From NCBI GenBank assembly GCA_013397455.1, contig VYZB01000122.1, positions 879,053 to 943,052 of the forward strand: DNA of 64,000 nucleotides, given 5' to 3'. The DNA is from Crotophaga sulcirostris. Lineage: Eukaryota > Chordata > Aves > Cuculiformes > Crotophagidae. Shown in pieces: positions 36,896 through 49,747 of this stretch; position 1 is the first letter of the stretch, and each line of letters opens with the position of its first letter. Both the position numbers and the translations under genes were made by a program. A model generated the notes under the pieces. The model did no database searches. It worked only from the letters and a program-made list of their open reading frames with translations, and was not told where the DNA came from.

Positions 36896-39105
36896 TTCTA
36901 GCTATCCGGTTGCTTTCTGGGAGCTTTGCAAGTTGCTACCCAGGGAAAGGAGGGAGGGAGTGGAGAGGGAGCTAAAGAACTGTGAGAGTGGCAGTCACTG
37001 CTCAGGGGTAAACGGGAGAGGTTTTGCATGCTAGCAGATGTGCAAGTAGGTGCCATGAGAGAGAATGGAAAAGAGGTTACAAAAAGTATGTGAAAGCAGC
37101 TTGGGAAAGAGAGGGCAACTTCTTGATAAACGAGGGGCAGAACCAGCTGATCAGACCTATGGGAAAGAGCCCTCTCAACAAGGAAGTCTCATTTTCCCCC
37201 TCTTCCTATTAAGAGGAGAGCTTCCATCCTCGTTCCCATACTGTATCCAACTCTCGGGAGATAGCGCCTCTCTCCTATGAATGGCTGTGCTTCTCCCACC
37301 TTATGATGGATTATCAGCATGCAAAGGGTCCTTGTGGTCTGAGAAGGCCTCACAGAGGAAAAACTAATGTTCTAGAAAGTATACTAGAAAGTATTTCTGC
37401 ACAGGCAATGGTGTCCAAGTGCTGTGCTAAACCTAGCACTAAGCAGAGACCAGAGGGAGCTGTTGATTGAGCTGTTTCTGCCCTTCCCAACTCATGGTGA
37501 TCCACTGCTATATTTTTGCACCAATATTGTCACCGTGCCCCCAAGGATAAACATGTAAGGAAATAATACTTCAGTGATGGGTGGTATGGCCTTTTCAGAT
37601 TCTCCCACGCAGCAAGCCTAGCTGTTCGAGTCCAAACCACCTGCAGAGCCCAAGGATGTGCTAAAATAAGATCAGTGATGTGCTCCTACGTGAAGTCCCC
37701 TTTTTTATACATTAAAGTCTGCCTTGGTGACCTCAAAGTATGATAATTCCTGGTTTTCAAGAAATCTGGCATAGTCTTTTTTAGTTTAATGTAGTATTCC
37801 TCTCGTACTAGACTCCAGTCATAAGTTAGAAATTTGCTGGTGCTGTCACCAAGCTGAGCCACTGCCCAAGACACACACATGCAACCCTCTTGGTGCCCCA
37901 ACAATATGATACTACTTATGAATCTTAACCTCTTGAAGTCATACCTCTGTTTTTCCAATAGTTGGAAAAGGTAGCCATTTGCTGATAGGACAGCAGAGAG
38001 CTGAAAGTAAAAATGGATAATAAATTATAGTAGCAAAAATGAAGTTTAGCAAGGGGCAACCACAGTAGGAGAAAGGGCAGGTGTAAAGATAAAAAGGTTT
38101 TCAAACCAGAAGTGTGTGTGGCTGAAGAAGGAGCAGCAGAGTTGAAGAATGAGTTGAGGACGCTTAGTCATTGGCAGTCACTTTATATGGAAAATCCTCA
38201 TGTTTGGAATAGTTTGAGTGTTTTGGGGTGCTTGAGTTGCATGTGGTGGTTTCAGCTCTGTATAAGTTTGGACCTAATGATGCCCATCAAACCTGTAGAG
38301 CACTTTGGTGCAGTACTTCTAGTTTAGTTTTCTAAAATCTGATTTGGTCAGATAACTGCTCTAAGTAAACTGTGCAAGCACATAGGAAATGCAGTGAAGT
38401 GAATCAGTGGATGTGGTTTGAGAATGCAGTGTAGTCACAGTCTGTCTTGGGGAGGAAAAAAAAAATGGAAAAAAATCCACATTTTGTTTGTATTCTGTCA
38501 ACAGAATGACAAAATTACCGTTTGTTGAAAATAATAAAAAAAACCAAAGACAAAACATCTGGAAAACTTAATTAAGTTGAGATATTATTTTTCTTAAATA
38601 CATGTTCAAGTGTTTTGACTTCCAACACCCCTGCTTCGCTTTTATTTCCCTTGCTTTTGCATTCACTGTATTGTTTCCAGCAATCTAAGCTGTTTAATGG
38701 GTTTACACAGCTTTAAATTACATTTGAATCACAGACACAGATTGTAATATGCATGACTAAAAATGTACATTTACATAAATTTGTCTTTTTTTCTTTACAG
38801 TTTACTGTACAAACATGAAATATTTCTTTGTAAGCTTAAAAGGCTACTTCATTTCTATCTGACATCTTTGTTCTGACATTTGAGTTTCTCTATTTGAAAA
38901 ACAAGTGTCAACTCTGTATAAGCTGGTCATCAAGAGGCAAAAAGTGTTTTGAAAATGAGCTAGTAGTTCGAACTTGTTGAGCTGTGACCAGTTTTCACTC
39001 CTTGCTTCCTTGTCTTCTAACTTTATATTCTAAGGTAACTTGTTTTGTGTTAAAATAGAACGAACACTGCTCTAAAATAAGTTTCAACTTGGCAGTGTAA
39101 TGTTT
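36896..39105. other. Unique DNA, no gene seen
   Basis: Includes a purine-rich stretch at 36938-36973 and a 12-bp tandem duplication at 37372-37394. No gene or repeat family is recognised. Confidence 0.5.
37372..37394. repeat. 12-bp tandem duplication
   Basis: CTAGAAAGTATA at 37372-37383 is followed directly by CTAGAAAGTAT at 37384-37394. Confidence 0.85.
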
Positions 39106-39150
39106 ACGGTTGGACTTGATATCTTAAAGTTTTTTCCAACTCTGTAAAGA
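39106..39150 (+). mobile_element. Short CR1 3'-UTR relic
   Basis: The stretch from CGGTTGGACTTGAT through ATCTTAAAG to TTTTTTCCAACTCTGTAAAG follows the CR1 3' end (GGTTGGACTTGATGATCTTA and a TTCCAAC core) on the plus strand. Only about 45 bases survive and the terminal 8-mers are blurred. Confidence 0.7.
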
Positions 39151-42100
39151 CTGAAGAAAAAATGGGATTAAATATACTTTCTGGCATTCATAACTTTATT
39201 CTATACCAGGTCAATCTAATTTGATACTTTTTCTTTGTACAGACTTATTAATTGTTTGCAAAGCACTTTTCAGATAAGTGTTACATAAATGCTTATATTA
39301 TTTATTACTACTATTGCAAGTATATTTATTTGTAATTCACTCATTTAATTGACCTCTTATTTTACTTCAGCTCGTAAGGACAATCAATGAAATCATTTTT
39401 CAGCCTTCATTGATCTCCTTTCATTGCATGCTATGTGTTTTCTAATTGTTTTTCATCTCTAATACCTTCAGAAGATAGGAATAAAACTAAAATTGCACAA
39501 ACATAATTTAGCTTCCTCCTTCTTTTCTCAAACTAGGCACAACATTGGAAGATTTTTGCAGTTTTTCAGCTATTGAAATTCAGAATAAGCACACATATTC
39601 CAAGGCTGGTCAGGTTAAAGAACAATGACCTTAATCATTTGAAGTGAAATATACCAGAATTTTGTTATTGTATCAGTATGTTTGAGAAGAGCCCAAAAAA
39701 CACCCCAGGTGTTTTTTGTTTTCTTTAGTGGTAAAAGTGAAGGGAAATAGTCCTAATAATTTTTGTCACACAGGCAACAACTGGTCAGCTCTATATTTTG
39801 GCTGCAACACTCTACAGCAGAAATAAAAATATTTCTTAGAAATTTATCTCTTCTGTCATAATTCTTTTTTATTTTTCTTATTGCACTACTCCTTAAAATG
39901 TCAGCTTCATAATATCCATCATGGTGTCCTCAGCAAGACTATAAATTCTTTAAAAAATCTTTTAACTTAACAGTTTTCATAGTTTTGCACGTGATTTGCC
40001 ATTGGCTGTAACACATCTAAAATCTCTTCCCTGTGATACGTCTTCCTTAATCAGTTGTCTAAAACATCAGTTTCCAAGATCTGTTCTACATTTGGTATTT
40101 GTGACCCTGAGTATTACTTGTCAAAGTAATTAACTTGAAGCTGGATGAGTTTTACTTCTAAGGGCAGATTCCCCCCTGTGAATAGGGTTGCGTTTTATAT
40201 CAAGTATTATTAAAATGGAAAGCCCCAATTATGCCATTCTTTTTCTGATAGTTATTCTTGTGAATAATTTGGAATAATAAAAAACCTTCTTACCTACATG
40301 GTGGGTTTTCTCAGAATTCTGTGGCACAATAAAGAACAGCATCTTGTGAAACTGGCTAAAAGCAAAAATGAGAAAGGCCTATCAAGTCAAGATGACTGAG
40401 AAACACAAAAAGAAATGCAAAGGCTTGAAATATCGGTGAGTGAGGCAGGTTTTAAGATTTCTTTCATCTAAGATCATCTTCCAGAGTTACAGGTAGCTCA
40501 GATAACAATGACTGAAAAAAGCATCCTGCTACAGCAAATACTGACTGGTAAAAGGAAAGGAAGAGTGATTATGCCCAGAGCTCTCAGATCACAAGTGTTG
40601 AGAGGTTACTTTTTATTTTTAAACTTGAGTTAATGATTCAGAGATCCTGTCTACATCTTACCTATTAAATAAAGGTTAATGAAGTGATCTGTATAAATTA
40701 TTAGATTAATTATTGCATTGAAATGGATTCAAATCCAAGTCAATAGGAATGGCAGATGCTGTTTTTAAATAGCTAATTTCATAGCAGTGCAAACTATTAT
40801 AAGGCACATCATCTGGAACAAAGTATTTAAGCAAGAAAAGGAAATAATTATTGGGAAATGATTAATTTTCAAGGTAACAAAGAAATAATGATGGTTAGAA
40901 ATAAAATGGGATAGAAAAGAACAGTAGTAAAAAAAAATGCAATCTTAAGCCAGTTTAAAAATATGTGTATACTTGTGTGTATGTATATACATCCAAGTAG
41001 ATAAAAAGTTCAAACTACTGGATGTAAATACAAACAGAAGGAATCTGAGAAATTTAGAAAACTTAATAGGTGGTAATGACTATAAACAGAAGTGTAAATA
41101 GGTAAGTGAAGGCAATAAAGAAGTGCTTTCTGAAGGATAACAGTAGTTATCCTGAAGGATGACATTGTGTTCACAGTCAAAAAGTTAGTTCAATTAACAG
41201 TTTGTTTTTTTTAAACTGCTATTATTACTACTACTCCTGCACAATTCAAAGGGGGAGTAAAACCTTTTTTTTTTAATCAGGGATTTTAGATGATTGTACT
41301 TTATTTGTGTGTTTTGTTTTTTTTTTTAAATTCAAATTACAATGATGAAGATGATGGCAATGGTAGAACAGACTTTCCTAATTCACTTGATTTGAGAGTA
41401 CCTCTGTACTGAGAAATCAAAATGGCATGCATTAAATAAAATAAAACCCAGATATGGGATGAATTCCAAAATTATTAGGGAAAAGCTTTCAAATGCATCG
41501 ATGTCGAGTGACTATCAAGAAACTTTGACTCTTCTTTTTGAAAGTGTCCTACAGTTTTTTTAGTAGTGTCCCAGATATCAAATTAGACTTGTTGCTTTAG
41601 GTATTTGTAGGTACCTTAAAGATGAATACTACAATTGAAAAGGACTTACTGTTGGCTTCTATATTTCCTTGTGAATTTTAGGTATTAGAAACAAGGGAAT
41701 ACATGTTGAAATTACAGGGTGAGTACAAAACACCAAGGAGTGTATTGGAAGTCTCTTGCCTATATTTCAGAAAAGTCCTGTTTGAGTCTACTTGACTTTT
41801 GGTTTGAACACTTTTCTTAGCAAAATTATTTCTATGAGTTGTTAAGAAAATGAGAACTGAGGAACACTAGTACACAGGGTTTTGGTCATCTTGAAACTTT
41901 GGTAGCCTCAAGAAGTCTCTCTGAGATCAAAGTGCCAGTCTTCTACTGGGGTAGATAACCAGCCTGTGACATGAAAAATGTTGCGGCAAGTTCACGTGCA
42001 TGAAGATTCACTAGCAGGGATCTGTGGCTGATGGCAGATGATGACTCTGATGGTGAAAGTTAGAGGGAATGAGAGATAAAGGGCAAACTCCCCCAGTGAC

Positions 42101-44959
42101 CAGCTGGGAGGAGAAGCACCAAGGGGACTCCAGGCAAGCGTCCTTCCCTGTCTGTTCTCTCCAGTGCAGCAGGTGTTCTCCCTCATAGCAGTTTTCCCAC
42201 AATAACTATGTAGTTTTCTTCAGGACCCACGGAGTTTCCCAGCTGATTGTTCCTGCGTGTGGTGCTGTTAATGCTGACTGTAGTGTGCTTAGATCAGCAG
42301 AAGGTGCTTGGCTGTTAAGCTCTCTGCATGCATGTATCACTTGCCCAAATGTAAAATAAGAGCTACAGTGAAGGGCGAGGAAAAGATGGCAGGGAAGGAG
42401 CGACCAGTGGCAGTGACTTCCCTTGAGAACCACTATAACAGCACTGTTGGGGTTTGCAGGTACAAGACCATGAAAAGTAACACCACAAGAGCAATTGCAT
42501 GAGAACAGCAAGGAAAAATACTGCCTCAGAGACTCTAGATAGTACTCCCCTGACAGATTGGGTAAAGGGATACAGAGACACAGCTGAAGAGCTCTAAGCC
42601 ACACAAACGGCGAGGCACCAAACACACTGTGTGAAAATACCTCTTGATCTTTGTCATGAACAGACATGTTTCATGTATCTGCATGATGTTTTTCCCCTTC
42701 TGAAGCCTAGTTATGATGTTTTACAATCACTGGGTGCACTCACTGCTACTTGTCATGGAGTAATGTTAAGTTAGCTGCATTAGTGAATCTGTCATGACAT
42801 TACAGCATCTCTTGGTTTGAGCCTGGTAAGCTCTACGATTTTTTCTTTAATATATTTTTTTCCAGTTTGGACATTGCTATTTGTTTTTATATCCTTCCTC
42901 GTTCCACTTGACATCCTCCTTTCACTTCTTCCTAAACAGTTGTCATTACTAAAAATGAAGCAAATTGCTCATTTTGGTTTTAAGCTGTATATTGATTGCC
43001 TTTATTTTTTCCCCTCAACCTCACTATGTAAAACCTTCCCTGTTGATTTCTGTATTTAGTAGCTGTATCCACATTTAGCTATTTTAAAGTGAAAATGAGA
43101 TCTATCTTCATGGTTACCGACCAAAGGAAGTAAGCTTTTTTGAAGGATATAGAAAAACCATACAAAAAAGAGTTTTAAAACTTAGTGACTTAATTTCATT
43201 TTGATATAAATTAGAGAACCATCAACAAGAAGAAAAAGTGTCCTTTGTATACCACAATCAGTATTTATGCATAAAGGTGTTTGAAAGATGTAGAATTCCT
43301 AAGAGGGAACATTAAAAAGGACAGTTTAAATAATTCTTTAGAACTCCAAATAAACACAAGTTTGTTTTCACGTTTTAAAAGCTGAAGTGGCAATCATGGC
43401 TGAGACAGAAGTGAAAATTTTATCTTTTTATTCCACAGCAAATGGTAGAGAAGTGATAAGCCTGATGTGTAGGGGTTTTTTTTTTGGTGGGGTTGCTTGG
43501 GGAGGGCAGGATTTCTTTTGTTTGCTTTTCTTTTTTTGTGTGTGTCTGTATGTTTGGATACTCACTACAGGGATTTTTTGCTTTTGACATGCATAATTCA
43601 CAAACTGATGCAGGGATTCAAGCAAATCAAATCATGCCTGTACAAGGCAAATAAATAAACATTGGTTTTGTGCCAGTGACTACATGAGGAAGTTTACATT
43701 TTGAATATGATAAATTAGCAGAGAAACAATAAATCTTATTAAGAACGACATTTTAACTCTGATTTTTACATAAAATTGTCTGGTTGCCAGGGTGTTTCTG
43801 TCCATACAAAAGTGATTGCAAAGCTTTAAAAAGAAGATAAATCAAGGACATATTTTTCCCCTTTTTGAAATGATTTGCTGTCTTTTTGTAATCTTACCTC
43901 TCATGTGATTACTAAAAGATAAAATGTAATAGACTCTGGACAAGATTCGTTCGTCTTTATTAACATATTTTATTGTGGATTTTCTTTCTTTGGGAATTCA
44001 GGTATTTAAAATTACTGAATAAAAAAGCAAAAATATAACAAGGAAGGGAATGTAATAAGCAGTTCAGATAGAGAAGTTGCTTTTTTTAACACTTCTGACA
44101 CTTCTACTGAGCCAAGGACTGATGTTTGCCTCTGAAATTAGAGTAGTATATTGTTCCTTTAATCATGCTGTCCCTGGTGGAGATATGATTTTGGCTTTTG
44201 CCATGGATCATAAGCTTGTTGTACTCAGTTGTTTGTTTGCAACATAGCCCCAGAAAGGACTCTAAGAGAACTTTTTGAAGAAAACACTGCTGATGATATT
44301 AACCATGTATCATCATTTGATATTGTTAAAGAAGGTATATATCTAGCGTGTGGGCGTGGGAAAGTGACACTAGATACACATCTATATTTGTCCTTGAGCA
44401 AAAATGAGCAATTGGAAGAATGCATTGCTGTTATAGTTACTTTCCAAACAGGGAGATGAAGACTTAACACCAAAAGCCCTATTCTTCCTGCAAATGTCAC
44501 ACTTCATTATATTCAGGCTTGTTGCCCAGGATAGATTAATTTGACTTAGGTATTGGAAAATTATATAATACTCCCATTCTTAAGGATTAGATGTTATTAA
44601 TGAGGCTCTTGTTCTTTTTTCATATTATAAAATATGACTATAACAATCTACAAATTTAGCTATAGGTATTATAAAATCAAGCCTTAACCCATTCTGTCTT
44701 TGGATTGTGTGATGACTTACTTTTTTAGATCAGTCCATTATACCCTGGTAGTAAAAAAATCGTTCAAGTAGATAATTGTAAAAGAAATAGGAAAATCTGG
44801 CAGGAAGCAAAAGCAGAAAAAAGAACAGTGGTTTCAAATGCCAAGCAGTTGGCAAAAAAAATATTTGTGACAGCTAAACACAGAATAAGGACAAAGACAA
44901 GCAACTCTTGTTCACTGTGTTCCCACAAATGATTTCATAAGCACAACAGCTTAGGAGGA
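39151..44959. other. Unique AT-rich DNA, no gene supported
   Basis: Very AT-rich over most of its length. It has a GC-richer stretch at 41980-42660 where overlapping open frames occur on both strands, the longest being 153 codons on the minus strand at 42206-42667. That protein is Ser/Leu/Cys-rich with no motif I know. The 39220-39460 part is poor in simple repeats and rich in TAAT/ATTA words and could be a conserved non-coding element, which needs an alignment to show. Confidence 0.5.
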
Positions 44960-45260
44960 ACTTCTCAGTGCACACGGCGAGGTCTAGCTGGTAGCAAGAA
45001 TATGCTGCTCAAGAGGCCAGGCAACGGCACTCTCAGCCTCTTCCGCTTCATTGCAAGTTGTCCTGAGTAAACCCTAAGAGAAGACTCCCGAGTTCCAGCG
45101 TATTGTGGTGTCGGATGCTGGATAGCATCCTCTTGAGCACAACGACGGAGTCAAACATAGCTTTATCTTGCTTTTAAATAGATAAGAAGGAAACAGAAAG
45201 TTAAGAGGAGTGTGCAAAGGGAACAATACAACGACAGACAGGTTGGAGAGGAGAATAAGC
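44960..45260. other. CpG-dense patch, possible LTR remnant
   Basis: About ten CpG dinucleotides occur in 300 bases (for example ACGGCGAGG, ACGACGG and TCCCGAG), whereas the surrounding kilobases have almost none. It contains a perfect 7-bp stem GGATGCT/AGCATCC (45113-45119 and 45124-45130) with a 4-base loop. A GAGTAAACC run precedes a CGAGTTCCAGCGTATTG stretch, reminiscent of the U5 end of retroviral LTRs, but I cannot place it in a named family and see no clear TG...CA ends. Confidence 0.35.
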
Positions 45261-46702
45261 CAGCTTTGCCATTTGGTCTGGGACTCACCTCTAGTGTTGC
45301 CAATGAATGTCCTGTCCTGGCTCTGTACTAATCAAAGCTGGCAGAATTCTCTGGCAGACGCAAATACAGGGGAGAACAAAGGCCAGAAGCAGCTTCCTCT
45401 TATGCAGGGAAATTCCCTTTCAGAATTGGGAGCCAGACTTCATGGCAGTATAACCTAAGCCACAAATACAATTCCAGTCTCAGATACAGAATGCTGAACG
45501 ATCAATGAAGTCAAATGCTACACTGGACTTAAAAACTTACTGGCTATGAGTCAAATATAATAAATGCAGTTCATCTGCGAGAGCACCTAGAATTTAATAT
45601 ACCAGAAATGGGTTCTGTAAACAGTAGCACGAAAATACTTCAGAAAAATAAGCTTTGAAAGAATATTGGAATGAGGTAGGGAAAACTCAGTAATGTCTGA
45701 AAGATTCATATTAGAAGGCAAAGAGATCTTTAAAAGTGTTGAATAATCCATACTTGGAAGTCACGTTGAAAACCTAAAATAGCTGAAAAAGGAACAGAAA
45801 TAATTGTGGCTTAGTAGAATTAAGAACACACTGGGAACATTAAAATGTAAAGAAATAAGGAAAGTGGCTGGACTTTATTATTTAGTATAAACGTTATAGA
45901 ATAAGCATAAAGAATAAAATAGAGAACCAGTAAACTGATGACAGCAACCATGAAAGGAAGATTTTCAAATTGGGAGGAAAGGCTGAGAAAAAGAGGGGAT
46001 ATTCACTACATAAAGAGGCCTAAATGTGTATTATTAAGGCTGAAGAGGTGGTGTGAAGTGGTTTATTATTTATAGAGGATACATATGGATTTATTGCAAG
46101 TAAGTGTTGGTTTTGAGAGGTGAGGGGCTAAAATCATGTAAGAAACTGTCACATAAGTTAAGAGGAAAACTAGAACTATAGTATTTCACAAATCTGTTGC
46201 TGTGCTTTTATTTTCAACATGAACTCTTTCTTCTCTGTAAGATTAGTAATCTTGCTCCTGTCAGCTGTTTGTGCTCCTACTTACCCTGCCTTCTCTGCGT
46301 GTGTACAGTTTAATGCTAGTGTGCTCCTTCGTCTGGCACTGTATGTCAAGGTAGGTTTCTTGCCCTGAAATTACTGCTAGAAAAGGCTAAAAATTGTTGG
46401 CAGTCCTGTATAATTGTGGTGAAACTCAGCTCAGAAGAGAAGTTGTAAAATTCTTGGGCACTGAGATGTGATCTGAGTATGGGTCCCTCTCATTTTCTTT
46501 TCTATTCTGACACAACTCAATCAGCCTTGACTGCTTAAAGAGTGCAAGTGAAGAAAATGTGTCAGATGGCTTGGGCACCTGTTGAGAACTTGAGCAAATT
46601 TACTTACTACTTGAAATTATATGGTGCTAACAAAAGGTGCAAGAAACAAAGACAGAAATTCTGTGCAGAGTTCTGAGATGCAGTACTATGCAAATAGATA
46701 TA
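45261..46702. other. Unique DNA, no gene seen
   Basis: AT-rich. A purine-rich stretch at 45950-46010 faintly recalls the ORF2 end of an old CR1/L3 LINE, but the match is too weak to call. Confidence 0.45.
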
Positions 46703-47110
46703 TGAGGTCTGACACAAAAAAAACCCCCAGGAGTATGCCTGCAACTCTTTATTTAACAAATTAAGAAAATCAACTATAATCACCTTCAAAATAATTTCCT
46801 TCTGAGTTGACACACAGCTGCATACGATGCCGCCAATGTTCAAAGCAATTTTGCAGAGCGTTTTCTGAAAGGCTGCTGGGGATCTCCGTCAGTTTTGCGT
46901 TCACGTTGTCTAACAACAAAAAATAGGTTCCTTTGAGCATGGACTTGATCTTTGGGATCTCTTCACCGTAAACCTGAGTCGATAATTGAGAAAATTCCAT
47001 TGCTGATTTCATCAGTTTCACATGAAACTTCATGTTAACTTACTGTTCACTCTTGCACACCAACATTTTTCAACTGAGGGTAAGAAAAGTCTACATTTGA
47101 ACGTGCATCC
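46703..47110 (-). mobile_element. Mariner (Tc1/mariner) DNA transposon, internally deleted copy
   Basis: The minus strand carries the start and the end of a mariner transposase fused in one frame (see the pseudogene at 46770-47066), followed by about 65 bases of 3' flank down to TGAGGTCTGACAC at 46703-46715. A TA precedes it at 46701-46702, as expected for mariner target duplication. I cannot see a convincing inverted partner of this end near 47100-47160, so the 5' terminus is uncertain or lost. A full-length mariner is about 1.3 kb; this copy is about 0.4 kb, a typical non-autonomous deletion derivative. Mariners are sparse in birds and often traced to horizontal transfer. Confidence 0.8.
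46770..47066 (-). pseudogene. Mariner transposase pseudogene (N-terminus fused to C-terminus, catalytic core missing)
   Basis: Mariner transposase cuts and pastes its element through an N-terminal helix-turn-helix DNA-binding part and a C-terminal DDD-type catalytic core. Here an ATG at 47064-47066 opens the frame, TAA at 47040-47042 breaks it after eight codons, and it then reads KFHVKLMKSAMEFSQ and QVYGEE, the usual mariner start. At about 46958 the frame jumps to IPKIKSMLKG and ends with ALQNCFEHWRHRMQLCVNSE and NYFEGD, the conserved C-terminal W-R-x-C-x-x-x-G-x-YFEGD region. Roughly 240 residues, including most of the DNA-binding domain and all the catalytic aspartates, are absent. The in-frame deletion plus the nonsense codon mean no active enzyme. 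Family identity is firm; the subfamily is not determined. Confidence 0.85.
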
Positions 47111-47494
47111 ACTTTTACTGAGTGAAGCAATTGAGTTGAGCCTTGTCTGTAACAGGTTAGAACACATTCTATAATACTGTTTTTTTTTCTCCCCTTCCAC
47201 TGTTACTTCCTGAGCCTATAGGATTAGTCTCAGATTTTTTTTGTGTTGAATGTTGTAGCGTTAGTTAAATTGTCTGCAAAGTATCTAGTGTTGGAAAAAT
47301 TGTGCTCAACTCTCACTTGATGTTAGGAAGATTAATTAAATACTTGATACAATGCTTGAGGTTTCTTAGATGTCACAATAATTGTCTGAAAGGAGAGAAA
47401 AATGAAAAATCAATAACCCAAAACCCATATTTTAGAAAAATCTTTGGAAATCTTTGTAAAGATGTGGCAGAATAACACCTAGTAAAACATTTTG
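47111..47494. other. Flank between mariner and LINE relic
   Basis: AT-rich DNA that may include the lost 5' end of the mariner up to about 47160. Nothing else is recognised. Confidence 0.4.
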
Positions 47495-47750
47495 ATAAAG
47501 GATATCCAGCATGAATTCAGGCAGAAGAGGTCATGCTGAACCAATCTGTTTGAGTTCTTTGAAGATATTAGTGTTAAGAAAGATAAGGAAAATTTAGAGG
47601 CTGTAGGATCCTTACACTTCAAAAAGAATTTGACAGACTTTCACATCAGAGATAAATGCCTATGGAAGGAACTCTGGAGCAGGATGTAAATTAAGATGCT
47701 TGGTAGAAAATTATTTGAAAGCAAGGAAATGGGAACTTTGTGCATTTCAG
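47495..47750 (+). mobile_element. Ancient CR1/L3-type LINE relic (reverse-transcriptase region)
   Basis: The plus strand follows the order of a CR1/L3 reverse transcriptase. There is a DSQHEFR-like motif (GATATCCAGCATGAATTCAG), then TNLFEFFED (47530-47570), then a stretch with the FKKxFD spacing, and a W-K-L...NWLKGRKW-like end at 47690-47745. Multiple stops and indels are present. The wording resembles the older L3-like branch more than the young avian CR1s. Similarity is at the motif level only, so confidence is moderate. Confidence 0.5.
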
Positions 47751-49665
47751 AGAAGTTGAATGACATTCCCCTGGTCATTCTGTTTTATGTAACTTGGACA
47801 ATAGAACAAAATATGATATTATTAATTTTTAAAACAGTTGAAGAAAGAGAGCTGGAGTAACTCAAGGTTATTAAATCAGTTGCTCATAACCTGAGTCATT
47901 GGGATTAAGATTTGTCAGGTACCTATTTATGTTCACACTCAGATAATCTCTTACATGATCACACCACAATTTTCCAGAGCATTTGCCTTCATCAATGTAT
48001 AAAATGTTTAGTATTCACTTAGACTATTGAGTGCATTCAGCCTCAGGTCCTATTAATTATTAGCACTTGACTTGTGGTTTGAGATAGATTTTTTTAATTT
48101 CTTATTGGCCTTTCTGTGAGTTTCCAATAGTACACACTGTACTATAGTGGAAGAATGTATCTTTCATTGACTGGGAACTGAGGCACTGAGCAATTACAGT
48201 CAAAGGCATCTACTTATTTTGTATTAGCAGACTGAGGTGCCTAGGACATGACCTTTTATTGTACTTAATTAATACAACCTTTTATATATTCAAAGCACAA
48301 CTTCTGTTTACGTAGGATGAAGGAGTAAGTGAGGAGCACACAACTTGTGATGGCTCCATCTGAAAAGCTTTAAATTTGTTTAAATTTAAATTAGTCTAGT
48401 ACAGCATTTGACTGCCTGAACTGTCCATCTGTCCTGTCTGTTAATGTGTTGAAACTAAGGGAAAGACTGTAAATTATAACTTCCATAACAAACAAGGAAG
48501 AAAACTAACTGCAGAACTTAGATATCTCCTGGATGTGCCTAACCTGTTCTTTGAAATAGGCAAATTTCTCACGTTAAAAAAAGAACTATTATAATTCATT
48601 GAGTATTTTTGGTGATATTTCCCAATTTTAAATGAGTTGCTTTGCAATCATGATAATGGCTTTTTGACATATCTTTCCTCTATATATAGATGGGAAGGTT
48701 TTCCAAAGGTAATGAGAAAGTACCTTTCAGTATGTGGCAGCATGCTGACACTTACAGAGCAGGAACTGTCACATACCCTGCACAAACTTCTCTTGCTGAA
48801 GCTAAGGAGGCAACTAATAGCAAATGCAATTCCATACGTTGATCAACACTAAGGGTATAGGTATTTCTTCAGTGTTTCCTGGCAGATGGGTGAAGTAATG
48901 ATGATGTTCAGGAGTGTATGGAGTTTTCCAGGACCTACATGGGATTATGTAATTAGTGTGCACAGGCACAAACTACGTACGTATGAAGTCTTGCGCTGTC
49001 AGAGAACTTATCTTCTGGTATTAGGCAGGATCAGTTCATAAATGGGACGAGATGCCTGTTTCTGATTGTGTGAACTGCTTTCCACAGCCTTATGGCTTGC
49101 CAGCACTAGTTTATTCCATTACTGCTCCTGGCACTACTTTCTTCAAAAGTTTGTTTTCTAGAGGTAGCAGACCTTATACAGGTCAATGCAAGGTGATGTA
49201 TTAGGTCTTTGCCGAGGTCTCTTGCTGATGTATTTCTCCTTCCTACTATCAATCACTATCTTTATTCATTAGAAATTACAAGTAATAGAACTTATTTCAG
49301 TTACCATTTGAAGAGTTGAGACTAAAGCTGGTTTTACTCAGTGCTGACTAATTTCATTCATGTAGTAGCATTCCCCTTAAGACAATTTTCAAGTTTCCTG
49401 GTTTTCTTAAATTGAAGTTTGAAGAAAAATATCTGTACAGATTGCTTAGTGGAATTGTCATACTGACAAACATAAAAGGAATCATTTTGTTTCTTTCAGA
49501 AAGGGTTTTTGTGTTGTGTGATTTCTTTCTCTAATAGGACCTACTGTAGTTGAGTTTTTCATGAGGCCACCTAGTTGTGTGGTATGGGGAGCTGGGCTTT
49601 GTTTCCCTTCTCTGTCACTTTCCTAGACATGTGCATGACATGTATGAGGGAGTATATGAGCTTTT

Positions 49666-49747
49666 CTGCATCAGAATGGCCCAAGGGAATCTTAAAGAAG
49701 AGGTTTGCTGCATCAGAATGGACCAAGGGAAGCTTAAACAAGACAGG
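49666..49747. repeat. Tandem duplication, period 42 bp
   Basis: A unit starting CTGCATCAGAATGG at 49666 recurs at 49708, with a few substitutions (GCCCAAGGGAATC against GACCAAGGGAAGC). The period is a multiple of three, so the overlapping 84-codon open frame (49577-49831) shows an internal peptide repeat (IRMAQGNLKEE and IRMDQGKLKQD). I consider this frame fortuitous. Confidence 0.8.

Noticed and set aside
42206..42667. Minus-strand 153-codon Cys/Ser/Leu-rich frame
   Set aside because: Lies in a GC-richer patch where frames are open on both strands. No family resemblance, signal peptide plus domain layout or splice context.
45950..46100. Faint resemblance to the ORF2 end of an old LINE
   Set aside because: Only a purine-rich bias and one short word match; not enough to call a repeat.
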